A DNA stretch of 44,632 bases from Streptococcus parasanguinis. Its GTDB lineage: Bacteria > Bacillota > Bacilli > Lactobacillales > Streptococcaceae. Location: NCBI GenBank assembly GCA_905188195.1, contig CAJJKY010000017.1, forward strand, positions 1 through 44,632. Reading direction: 5' to 3'. Position numbers and translations under genes: made by a program. This document shows positions 38,329 to 44,632 of this stretch, piece after piece; the stretch's first letter is position 1; every line of letters starts with the position of its first letter. The notes beneath the pieces were generated by a model. The model was given only the letters and a program-made list of their open reading frames with translations, searched no databases and was not told the DNA's origin.

Positions 38329-39156
38329 TTATAATTCAATTTCCAAGACAATCGGTGTGTGGTCTTGGCGTGCGCCTGAGTCAATCATGTCTGATTTAGT
38401 AACCTTATCTGCAATGCGGTTTGAGGTTAACCAATAGTCGATTCTCCAGCCTGTATTGTTGATTTTTGAAGTCTTGCTGCGTTGTGCCCACCAAGTGTAA
38501 CGCTCCGGTACATCTCCGTGGAGGTGGCGGAAGGTATCTGTAAAGCCTGCTGCTAAAAGGTTGGTAAAGCCTGCACGTTCTTCGTCTGTGAAACCTGGTG
38601 AACGACGGTTGCTGGCAGGGTTGGCAAGGTCGATTTCCTTGTGGGCCACGTTGTAGTCTCCAGTAGCAAGGACAGGTTTTTCTTTGTCTAAGTCAGCCAA
38701 ATATTCAGCATATTTGACATCCCATACTTGGCGTTCTGCTAGGCGTTTGAGGCCATCACCGGCATTAGGAGTATAGACTTGTGTTACAAAGAAGCCATCA
38801 AATTCCAGAGTAATGATCCGGCCTTCCAAGTCCATGGTCGAAGGAGCACCGATCTCTGGGAAAGTCACAATAGGGGAGAGCTCTTTTTTGTAGAGGAACA
38901 TAGTCCCAGCGTAGCCTTTACGAGCCGGCTCTTGAGAAGAACGCCAGGTGTTTTCATATTGCGGAAAGAGTTCCTCAAGAATTTCGAGGTGTTTTTTAGT
39001 AGGTCCTTTGGCGGATAACTTGGTTTCTTGAATGGCAATGATATCTGCATCCTCAGCGACCAAGGTTTGAAGGACTTCTTGAGAGAGTTTAGCACGTGCT
39101 GAATCGCTGGTCAATGCAGCATTAAGCGAGTCGATATTCCATGAAATGAGTTTCAT
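38329..39156 (-). CDS. exoA: Exodeoxyribonuclease III
   Basis: The 275-residue AP endonuclease/3'-exonuclease acts in base excision repair. The motifs of the family are present: I-S-W-N-I-D-S at the start, I-I-A-I-Q-E-T-K near residue 50 with the metal-binding Glu, Y-T-P-N-A-G, A-T-G-D-Y-N-V-A-H with the catalytic Asp-Asn pair, and Q-D-H-T-P-I-V-L near the end with the Asp-His pair. ATG 39156 with AAAGGAAA upstream is preferred over 39177. TATAAT at 39191-39196 on the minus strand is its likely -10. It is divergent from the DUF3290 gene. Confidence 0.95.
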   Translation of the reverse strand: MKLISWNIDSLNAALTSDSARAKLSQEVLQTLVAEDADIIAIQETKLSAKGPTKKHLEILEELFPQYENTWRSSQEPARKGYAGTMFLYKKELSPIVTFPEIGAPSTMDLEGRIITLEFDGFFVTQVYTPNAGDGLKRLAERQVWDVKYAEYLADLDKEKPVLATGDYNVAHKEIDLANPASNRRSPGFTDEERAGFTNLLAAGFTDTFRHLHGDVPERYTWWAQRSKTSKINNTGWRIDYWLTSNRIADKVTKSDMIDSGARQDHTPIVLEIEL

Positions 39157-39229
39157 TGTGTTTCCTTTTCTTGACATAATTGATAGTTTTATTATAACAA
39201 AATTTTAATAATTTTCTGATCACAATGCC

Positions 39230-39258
39230 TTGAAAGCTCTTGTGAAATCTATTATAAT
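39230..39258 (+). promoter_or_regulatory. Promoter of the DUF3290/DUF421 operon
   Basis: TTGAAA (39230-39235) and TATAAT (39253-39258) with a 17-bp spacing. Confidence 0.7.
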
Positions 39259-39291
39259 AGATTGAATTCATTTGGGGAAAGGGAGTTCTTT

Positions 39292-39744
39292 ATGAAATTT
39301 TACTCTTATAACTATGTGTTGGGTCAGATCAGCCAGCAAAACTGGGTGACCATTGGGATATCTGGCTTGCTCATTCTTCTGACTGGTTTTTTTGCGGCGA
39401 AAGCCTATCGGAATAAGCACGATAGCAAATTCCGCGAATTGTCCATTATCTCCATTTTAACTCTGGTGGTAGTGGTCTTGATCAGCATCAGCAATTTCCA
39501 AAATAGCCAAAGTAATAATGACCAGTTCCAACGCTCACTCCATTTTATTGAGGTCATCTCAAAGGAGTTGGATGTCAAAAAAGAAGACGTCTATGTCAAT
39601 ACTTCAGCAGCCACAGATGGGGCGATCCTGAAGGTTGGAGAGGTTTATTACCGAGCTATCGCAGGATCTGACCCAGATAGCTACCTATTAGAAAAGATGG
39701 ATCTGTATAAAACAGACGTGGAACTTGAGGAGGTGAACAAATGA
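39292..39744 (+). CDS. DUF3290 family membrane protein
   Basis: The 150-residue protein has two transmembrane helices (about residues 19-38 and 50-68) and a C-terminal extracellular or cytosolic domain with D-V-K-K-E-D-V-Y-V-N-T-S. It matches DUF3290, which is regularly found next to a DUF421 gene. ATG 39292 with GGGAG 6 bp upstream is chosen. Its end overlaps the next gene by 4 bp (ATGA). Function unknown; the pair likely forms one membrane complex. Confidence 0.88.
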   Translation: MKFYSYNYVLGQISQQNWVTIGISGLLILLTGFFAAKAYRNKHDSKFRELSIISILTLVVVVLISISNFQNSQSNNDQFQRSLHFIEVISKELDVKKEDVYVNTSAATDGAILKVGEVYYRAIAGSDPDSYLLEKMDLYKTDVELEEVNK

Positions 39745-40373
39745 TAGTAAATTTTTTAAACATCTTGATTAAATTAGCTTTGGGCTTGATTTCCTTGGTA
39801 TTTGTCATCAATGTGACCGGGAAAGGAAACTTAGCACCAAATTCTGCAGTAGACCAGATACAGAACTTTGTTCTTGGGGGAATTATTGGTGGGGTCATCT
39901 ACAATAGCTCCATTACCATTCTTCAATACATTGTGATTCTCTTGATGTGGACTATTTTGATCTTACTCTTAAAATGGCTCAATACCAATGTCCGTTTTAT
40001 GAAGCACTTGATCGATGGCAAACCAACTGTCATTATCAAAAATGGGAAGCTTGATCCGGAAGCTTGTCGATCCAAGGGACTTTCTGCTTCAGACGTTGCC
40101 TTGAAATTGCGTTCACAAGGAATTTTCCAATTAAAGGGAGTGAAACGAGCTGTCATTGAACAAAACGGTCAAATGATCGTTGTCCGTGCGGGGGATGAAA
40201 ATCCTAAATACCCAATCATTACGGATGGTGTGGTTCAGCTTGAAATTTTGGAAACAATTGGGAAAAGTGAAGAGTGGTTGCTAGCTGAATTGGAAAAAGA
40301 AGGCTATGACAACGTTTTGGATATTTTCATTGCTGAGTATGACAAAGGAAAAATCAATGTTGTGACTTATTAG
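39741..40373 (+). CDS. DUF421 (YetF-type) membrane protein
   Basis: The 210-residue protein has about three N-terminal helices and a cytosolic DUF421 domain: D-G-K-P-T-V-I-I-K-N-G-K-L near residue 90, L-K-L-R-S-Q-G-I-F, V-K-R-A-V-I-E-Q-N-G-Q, all standard for the YetF/YdfR group. It is coupled to the DUF3290 gene. In Bacillus, YetF-type proteins belong to the spore germinant or membrane-channel related families; their role in streptococci is not known. Confidence 0.88.
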   Translation: MIVNFLNILIKLALGLISLVFVINVTGKGNLAPNSAVDQIQNFVLGGIIGGVIYNSSITILQYIVILLMWTILILLLKWLNTNVRFMKHLIDGKPTVIIKNGKLDPEACRSKGLSASDVALKLRSQGIFQLKGVKRAVIEQNGQMIVVRAGDENPKYPIITDGVVQLEILETIGKSEEWLLAELEKEGYDNVLDIFIAEYDKGKINVVTY

Positions 40374-40379
40374 AAAAAA

Positions 40380-40403
40380 AGATTGGGCGAGCATGTCCAA
40401 TCT
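40380..40403 (+). terminator. Terminator-like hairpin, copy A
   Basis: AGATTGG and CCAATCT arms enclose GCGAGCATGT. It differs from copy B (40661-40684) by one base. It lacks a proper T run. Confidence 0.55.
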
Positions 40404-40428
40404 CAAATTGAAGACAAAATAGTCTTAA

Positions 40429-40564
40429 AAACTTTCCTTAGGTGAGTACGGACGTCAGCGAACTTCTACGAAGTTCCATGACTTAGTTTTGAACCTAAAG
40501 TTTCAAAACTCCCGAGTTCCTGAAACAATTGTGTTTCAGGAACTTTTCTCACGGCGGAAAGTTT
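40429..40564 (+). repeat. Multi-hairpin element closed by a 9-bp outer stem
   Basis: AAACTTTCC (40429-40437) pairs with GGAAAGTTT (40556-40564), and GTGAG (40442-40446) pairs with CTCAC (40548-40552). Inside are three separate hairpins: GTCA..GAACTTC-TAC-GAAGTTC..TGAC (40454-40482), AGTTTTGAA...TTCAAAACT (40485-40510) and a 13-bp perfect stem with loop ATTG (40515-40544). A smaller AAGAC...GTCTT hairpin lies just before it (40411-40426). Such a closed branched fold fits either a structured RNA or a small non-autonomous mobile repeat. Confidence 0.65.
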
Positions 40565-40660
40565 CGACATATGCTTGAATAAGCTTAAAAATTAAAAATC
40601 AATATTTTTTCAACCACCTCACATAAGGTTGTACATGTAAAAAAGTTTGTGTTAATTTCA

Positions 40661-40688
40661 AGATTGGGCGAGCAGGTCCAATCTTTTT
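40661..40688 (+). terminator. Terminator hairpin, copy B
   Basis: AGATTGG-GCGAGCAGGT-CCAATCT is followed by TTTTTT. It is probably the original DUF421 operon terminator, later separated from the gene by the element. Confidence 0.75.
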
Positions 40689-40724
40689 TCTTCATAAAAT
40701 TCCAGGAAAGGGCTCTTCCTTTTC

Positions 40725-40753
40725 TTGAGATACTCTGGGAAAAATAGTAAAAT
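40725..40753 (+). promoter_or_regulatory. Promoter of pbp2b
   Basis: TTGAGA (40725-40730) and TAAAAT (40748-40753) are 17 bp apart. Confidence 0.65.
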
Positions 40754-40794
40754 GGAAGGTAAGTGTTGATTAGAAAAGAAGGATAGAAAATTTC

Positions 40795-42846
40795 ATGAAG
40801 AAGAAAATACGGAAGTTTGAGAATCATTCAATAACACGCAGACTCTACCTGCTGTTTAGTTTGATTTGCCTTCTTTTTTTGGTGCTGATTGCCCGACTTG
40901 GGTATATGCAGATCACTCACCAAGCCTACTATACGGATAAATTGGCAAAAGCTACGAAAAAGACGGTCAAACAAGGGAGTGTACGAGGGCAAATCTATGA
41001 TGCTTCTGGTAAGCCTTTGGTGGAAAATGTGGGAAAACAAGTCCTGACCTTTACGCGGGATCGTAAAATGACGGCCCAAGAAATGCGAGAGACAGCTGGG
41101 AAACTCTTACAGTATGTCGATGTAGAAAATCCTCAAGTAACCAAACGTCAAGAAGTGGATTACTATCTAGCCAATACCAAGGTCTACCAAGAGGTCGTGG
41201 AACACCTGCCTGAGAAAAAGAAATTTGATACCGATGGCAACCGCCTGCCGGAAGCCAAGATTTATCAAGCGGCAGTGGATAGTATCGACCCTTCAAAACT
41301 AGGCTATACAGATGATGAGAAAAAGATTATTTATCTCTATAGCCAGATGAATGCGGTAGAGAATTTTGCGACGGGAATCATTACGACGCAGGCATTAGGA
41401 GCTGAGCAGATTGCGACCATAGCTGCGGACAGTCAGAACCTTCCGGGAATTGCCATCACGACCAGCTGGGACCGCAAGGTTTTGGACACTCCTTTAGCCT
41501 CTATTATTGGGAATGTCTCAACCGAGCAGGCGGGGCTTCCAGCAGAAGAGGTTGAAGACTATGTCAAAAAAGGCTATGCTCTCAATGACCGGGTTGGTAC
41601 CTCTTATTTGGAGAAAGAATACGAAAACGTCCTTCAAGGGAAACGCAGTGAAAAAGAAATTCTCCTAGATAAAAATGGCAATATGGAGAAAGTGGTCGAC
41701 GTTTCAAAAGGGTCCAAGGGAGAAAACCTCAAGCTCTCGATTGATTTGGATTTCCAAAAAGGAGTGGAAGATATTCTTCGCTCCGCCTTTAGCGCAGAGT
41801 TGCAAGCTGGAAATGCGACCTACTCCGAAGGTGTCTATGCCGTAGCTCTGGAGCCCGATACAGGGAAGGTCCTTGCCATGGCAGGGATTAAACACCAGGC
41901 TGGTAGTCAAGATCTATCAGCAGATGCTTTGGGAACAGTGACCAACGTCTTCGTTCCAGGATCTGTGGTCAAAGGAGCGACCTTGACTTCTGGATGGGAA
42001 AATGGAGCCATTTCAGGGAATCAGGTTCTGACCGATCAGCCCATTGTTTTTGCAGGATCAGCTCCTATCAATTCTTGGTTTACCCAATACGGTAGTCGTT
42101 CCATCAATGCGGTAGAAGCATTGGAATACTCTTCTAATACCTATATGGTCCAAATTGCCCTTAAGATGATGGGGCAACCTTACACTCCAAATATGACCTT
42201 ACAAGTGGATCAGGTTGAACCGGCTATGAAAAAACTGCGCTCTACTTTTGCGGAATACGGTCTTGGAACATCAACGGGGATTGACCTTCCCAATGAATCG
42301 ACCGGTTTTATTCCAAAAGACTACACAGTCGGCAATTATTTGACCAATGCCTTTGGTCAGTTTGATAACTATACACCGATGCAATTGGCCCAGTATGCGG
42401 CAACGGTAGCGAATGATGGGAAGAGGGTGAGTCCTCATGTCGTCGAAGGCATCTATGGCAATAATGATCAAGGGGGCCTTGGTCAGTTGAAAAAAGCGAT
42501 CGAAACCAAGGAGCTCAATCAGGTACATATCTCAGCGGAAGACATGGCCTTGATCAAGCAAGGGTTCTACCAGGTTGCCAATGGGACGAGTGGGTTGACG
42601 ACAGGGAAAACCGTCGGTCAAGGTGCTAGTGTCTCCATTAGTGCCAAGACCGGTACGGCAGAAACCACAGTCGATGGAGGCAAACAAGCCATTAATACCA
42701 ATGTGGTGGCTTATGCACCGTCAAACAATCCAAAGATTGCAGTAGCAGTGGTCTTTCCACATAATACCAATCTACAAGCGACGGTCAGTCATTCCATTAC
42801 GCGTGACATTATTAACTTATACAATCAGAAACACCCCATGAATTAG
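40795..42846 (+). CDS. pbp2b: Penicillin-binding protein 2B (class B transpeptidase)
   Basis: The 683-residue class B PBP crosslinks peptidoglycan during elongation. A short basic cytosolic end is followed by one transmembrane helix (about residues 17-37), then the dimerisation domain (about 50-310) and the transpeptidase domain. The active-site motifs are S-V-V-K near residue 390, S-S-N near 447 and K-T-G near 620. The Thr after S-S-N, often changed in resistant pneumococcal PBP2b, is unchanged here. It lies just before recR and ddl, as in other streptococci. The RBS is AAGGA about 12 bp upstream. Confidence 0.94.
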   Translation: MKKKIRKFENHSITRRLYLLFSLICLLFLVLIARLGYMQITHQAYYTDKLAKATKKTVKQGSVRGQIYDASGKPLVENVGKQVLTFTRDRKMTAQEMRETAGKLLQYVDVENPQVTKRQEVDYYLANTKVYQEVVEHLPEKKKFDTDGNRLPEAKIYQAAVDSIDPSKLGYTDDEKKIIYLYSQMNAVENFATGIITTQALGAEQIATIAADSQNLPGIAITTSWDRKVLDTPLASIIGNVSTEQAGLPAEEVEDYVKKGYALNDRVGTSYLEKEYENVLQGKRSEKEILLDKNGNMEKVVDVSKGSKGENLKLSIDLDFQKGVEDILRSAFSAELQAGNATYSEGVYAVALEPDTGKVLAMAGIKHQAGSQDLSADALGTVTNVFVPGSVVKGATLTSGWENGAISGNQVLTDQPIVFAGSAPINSWFTQYGSRSINAVEALEYSSNTYMVQIALKMMGQPYTPNMTLQVDQVEPAMKKLRSTFAEYGLGTSTGIDLPNESTGFIPKDYTVGNYLTNAFGQFDNYTPMQLAQYAATVANDGKRVSPHVVEGIYGNNDQGGLGQLKKAIETKELNQVHISAEDMALIKQGFYQVANGTSGLTTGKTVGQGASVSISAKTGTAETTVDGGKQAINTNVVAYAPSNNPKIAVAVVFPHNTNLQATVSHSITRDIINLYNQKHPMN

Positions 42847-42856
42847 AAAGGAAACT

Positions 42857-43453
42857 ATGCTTTATCCAGCACCTATTGCAAAATTAATTGACAGCTATTC
42901 GAAGTTGCCAGGAATTGGGATCAAAACAGCGACTCGTCTGGCTTTTTACACGATTGGTATGTCAGATGATGATGTCAATGAATTTGCCAAGAACTTACTG
43001 AATGCCAAGCGTGAGCTGGGGTATTGCAGTATTTGTGGCAATTTAACCGATGAAGAAACCTGCGAGATTTGTCGAGATGAAACGCGGGATCCATCCCTCA
43101 TTCTGGTTGTAGAAGATAGCCGGGATGTATCTGCTATGGAAAATATCCAGGAATACCACGGTCGCTACCATGTCTTACATGGCTTGATCTCGCCAATGAA
43201 TGGTGTGGGACCTGATGACATCAATCTCAAGAGTTTGATTAGTCGCTTGATGGATGGAACAGTTACAGAGGTCATTGTTGCGACCAATGCGACGGCAGAC
43301 GGGGAAGCGACATCTATGTATATCTCGCGTGTGCTCAAGCCAGCAGGGATCAAAGTGACCCGTTTGGCACGAGGACTGGCAGTTGGAGCCGATATCGAGT
43401 ATGCGGACGAAGTGACCTTGCTTCGTGCGATCGAAAATCGGACAGAATTATAA
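42857..43453 (+). CDS. recR: Recombination mediator protein RecR
   Basis: The 198-residue protein promotes RecA loading in the RecFOR repair route. It has the N-terminal helix-hairpin-helix L-P-G-I-G-I-K-T-A-T-R near residue 18, the zinc finger C-S-I-C...C-E-I-C near residues 57-72, and the Toprim start V-V-E-D-S-R-D near residue 80. G-L-I-S-P-M-N-G-V-G-P follows. Length is normal. It lies 10 bp after pbp2b and is probably in the same transcript. Confidence 0.97.
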   Translation: MLYPAPIAKLIDSYSKLPGIGIKTATRLAFYTIGMSDDDVNEFAKNLLNAKRELGYCSICGNLTDEETCEICRDETRDPSLILVVEDSRDVSAMENIQEYHGRYHVLHGLISPMNGVGPDDINLKSLISRLMDGTVTEVIVATNATADGEATSMYISRVLKPAGIKVTRLARGLAVGADIEYADEVTLLRAIENRTEL

Positions 43454-43482
43454 GAGAAGTTCTTTCGAAAGGGCTATCATTG

Positions 43483-43491
43483 TGGTATACT
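43483..43491 (+). promoter_or_regulatory. Extended -10 promoter of ddl
   Basis: TGGTATACT is an extended -10, 38 bp before the ATG, suggesting ddl also has its own promoter. Confidence 0.55.
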
Positions 43492-43529
43492 ATCAAGTAA
43501 GAAATCAAGGGAACAATTAGGGAGAAACT

Positions 43530-44576
43530 ATGAGCAAACAAGACTTAATCCTGTTGTATGGTGGACGTAGTGCAGAACGTGAAGTATCTGTTCTTTCAGC
43601 AGAAAGCGTGATGCGCGCGATTGATTACCAAGCATTTTCGGTTCAAACCTACTTTATTACGCAGTCAGGAGACTTCATCCAGACGCAAGCTTTTGAAGAG
43701 AAACCAGCGGATGATGAGAAATTGATGACCAACGATACAGTGGACTGGTCTAAAAAAGTGGCTCCATCTGCGATTTACAAGGAAGGAGCAGTGGTCTTTC
43801 CAGTTCTTCATGGACCGATGGGAGAAGATGGTTCCATTCAAGGCTTCTTAGAAGTCTTGAAGATGCCTTATGTTGGCTGTGGCATCCTAGCTTCCAGTGT
43901 TGCGATGGACAAGATCACGACCAAACGGGTCTTGGAGTCTGCAGGAATTCCGCAAGTTCCTTATGTAGCTGTAGTGGAAGGCGATGACGTGGATGAGAAA
44001 ATTGCTGCAATTGAAGCGACTCTCTCTTATCCTGTCTTTACCAAACCATCCAATATGGGTTCTAGTGTAGGGATTTCAAAATCTGAAAACCAAACAGAAC
44101 TTCGGACTGCTCTCGAATTAGCCTTCAAATACGATAGCCGTGTCTTAGTAGAGCAAGGGGTTAATGCGCGTGAGATCGAAGTTGGACTACTTGGAAACTA
44201 TGATGTGAAGAGCACTTTGCCAGGTGAAGTTGTGAAAGATGTGGCCTTCTATGATTATGATGCCAAATACATCGACAACAAAATTACCATGGCCATTCCA
44301 GCTCAATTGGATCCTGAGGTTGTGAAAACCATGCGGACCAACGCAGAAAAAGCCTTTCGTGCGATCGGTGGTCTAGGTTTAGCGCGTTGTGATTTCTTCT
44401 ATACTGATAAAGGAGAGATCTTCTTAAACGAACTCAATACCATGCCAGGATTTACCCAATGGTCTATGTATCCTCTGCTTTGGGACAATATGGGACTCAA
44501 CTATACAGATTTGATTACCAAGTTAGTAGAGCTTGGAAAAGAAGTCTTCCAAAAACACGAAGCGCATTTGTTGTAA
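43530..44576 (+). CDS. ddl: D-alanine--D-alanine ligase
   Basis: The 348-residue ATP-grasp enzyme joins two D-Ala molecules for the peptidoglycan stem. It shows L-Y-G-G-R-S-A-E-R-E-V-S at residues 9-20, H-G-P-M-G-E-D-G near residue 94, K-P-S-N-M-G-S-S-V-G-I near residue 172, E-I-E-V-G-L-L-G-N-Y, and the end signature N-E-L-N-T-M-P-G-F near residue 308 that binds Mg2+. Y in the W-S-M-Y region near residue 320 is consistent with D-Ala specificity rather than D-lactate. GGGAGAAA precedes the ATG. It is the final gene before a repeat. Confidence 0.96.
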   Translation: MSKQDLILLYGGRSAEREVSVLSAESVMRAIDYQAFSVQTYFITQSGDFIQTQAFEEKPADDEKLMTNDTVDWSKKVAPSAIYKEGAVVFPVLHGPMGEDGSIQGFLEVLKMPYVGCGILASSVAMDKITTKRVLESAGIPQVPYVAVVEGDDVDEKIAAIEATLSYPVFTKPSNMGSSVGISKSENQTELRTALELAFKYDSRVLVEQGVNAREIEVGLLGNYDVKSTLPGEVVKDVAFYDYDAKYIDNKITMAIPAQLDPEVVKTMRTNAEKAFRAIGGLGLARCDFFYTDKGEIFLNELNTMPGFTQWSMYPLLWDNMGLNYTDLITKLVELGKEVFQKHEAHLL

Positions 44577-44583
44577 GAAAAGA

Positions 44584-44632
44584 GAGAGTGGGACAGAAAT
44601 CGGTAATTCGTTAGAATTCGATTTCGTCGTCC
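44584..44632 (+). repeat. Dispersed intergenic repeat (copy 4), cut by the window end
   Basis: GAGAGTGGGACAGAAATCG, the GTTAGAATTCG loop and ATTTCGTCGTCC match the first part of the long form at 9741-9786. The rest lies beyond the window. Confidence 0.85.

Larger units (their letters stand above)
40374..40794. other. Structured intergenic region without genes
   Basis: These 421 bp contain no supported gene. They hold two near-identical terminator hairpins (40380-40403, 40661-40684), a closed multi-hairpin element (40429-40564), an AT-rich stretch (40565-40660) and the pbp2b promoter (40725-40753). Confidence 0.75.

Noticed and set aside
1..44632. CRISPR arrays and tRNA/rRNA genes
   Set aside because: No regularly spaced direct repeats of CRISPR type and no tRNA- or rRNA-like sequence was recognised on either strand by eye.

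Overview
The window is a chromosomal segment of a Streptococcus, most likely from the mitis/sanguinis/parasanguinis side of the genus. The evidence is moderate-to-low GC, AAGGAG-type ribosome binding sites and extended -10 promoters. The gene orders glmU-nudix-small membrane protein-mtnN(pfs) and pbp2b-recR-ddl are familiar from streptococci, there are two AliA/AliB-type oligopeptide lipoproteins, and a streptococcal-looking hairpin repeat recurs between genes. The species cannot be fixed from the sequence alone. No rRNA, tRNA, CRISPR array, prophage or intact insertion sequence was seen.

Layout. (1) 1-9,720: an Rpn/PD-(D/E)XK nuclease with a tetrapeptide repeat tract and a well-formed internal translation start. 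Then come an FMN-dependent quinone reductase and a CatE-like ring-cleavage dioxygenase whose promoters share operator-like sequences, with a VIT metal transporter between them. An MFS drug exporter follows with a perfect palindrome at its promoter, then an EIIC-like permease with a secreted alpha/beta hydrolase, and two lipoproteins. (2) 9,720-18,560: a composite intergenic repeat; a BceAB-type antimicrobial-peptide ABC transporter with a BceR-type operator but no adjacent two-component system; an oligopeptide-binding lipoprotein; a PadR regulator with two paralogous membrane proteins; and an amino-acid permease. (3) 18,650-19,590: a Tad2-like (DUF2829) protein overlapping a short-chain dehydrogenase. 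(4) 19,740-29,200: about 9.5 kb of co-directional, closely packed small acidic proteins. They include SUKH/SMI1-KNR4, SUKH-4-like, Imm50-like, pentapeptide-repeat, HEAT-like and LRR-like proteins, with decayed genes among them. This looks like an immunity-gene island for contact-dependent or type VII toxins, with no toxin in view. It ends in Nudix, GNAT, PEP-domain and ASCH genes. (5) 30,580-36,980: housekeeping genes glmU, nudix, mtnN and an endonuclease III that has lost half of its iron-sulfur cysteines, then a second oligopeptide-binding lipoprotein. (6) 37,000-40,380: a Thr-rich lipoprotein inserted next to a duplicated VOC gene end, exonuclease III, and a DUF3290/DUF421 pair. (7) 40,380-44,632: a highly structured intergenic element flanked by a duplicated terminator, then pbp2b, recR and ddl for wall synthesis and repair, ending inside another copy of the dispersed repeat.

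Common themes are envelope defence and toxin resistance (BceAB, MFS, quinone detoxification, immunity island, Tad2-like protein, Rpn), peptide uptake, and cell-wall synthesis (GlmU, PBP2b, Ddl). The least explained items are the orphan immunity island, the Rpn gene with its predicted intragenic product, and the multi-hairpin element near 40.5 kb.
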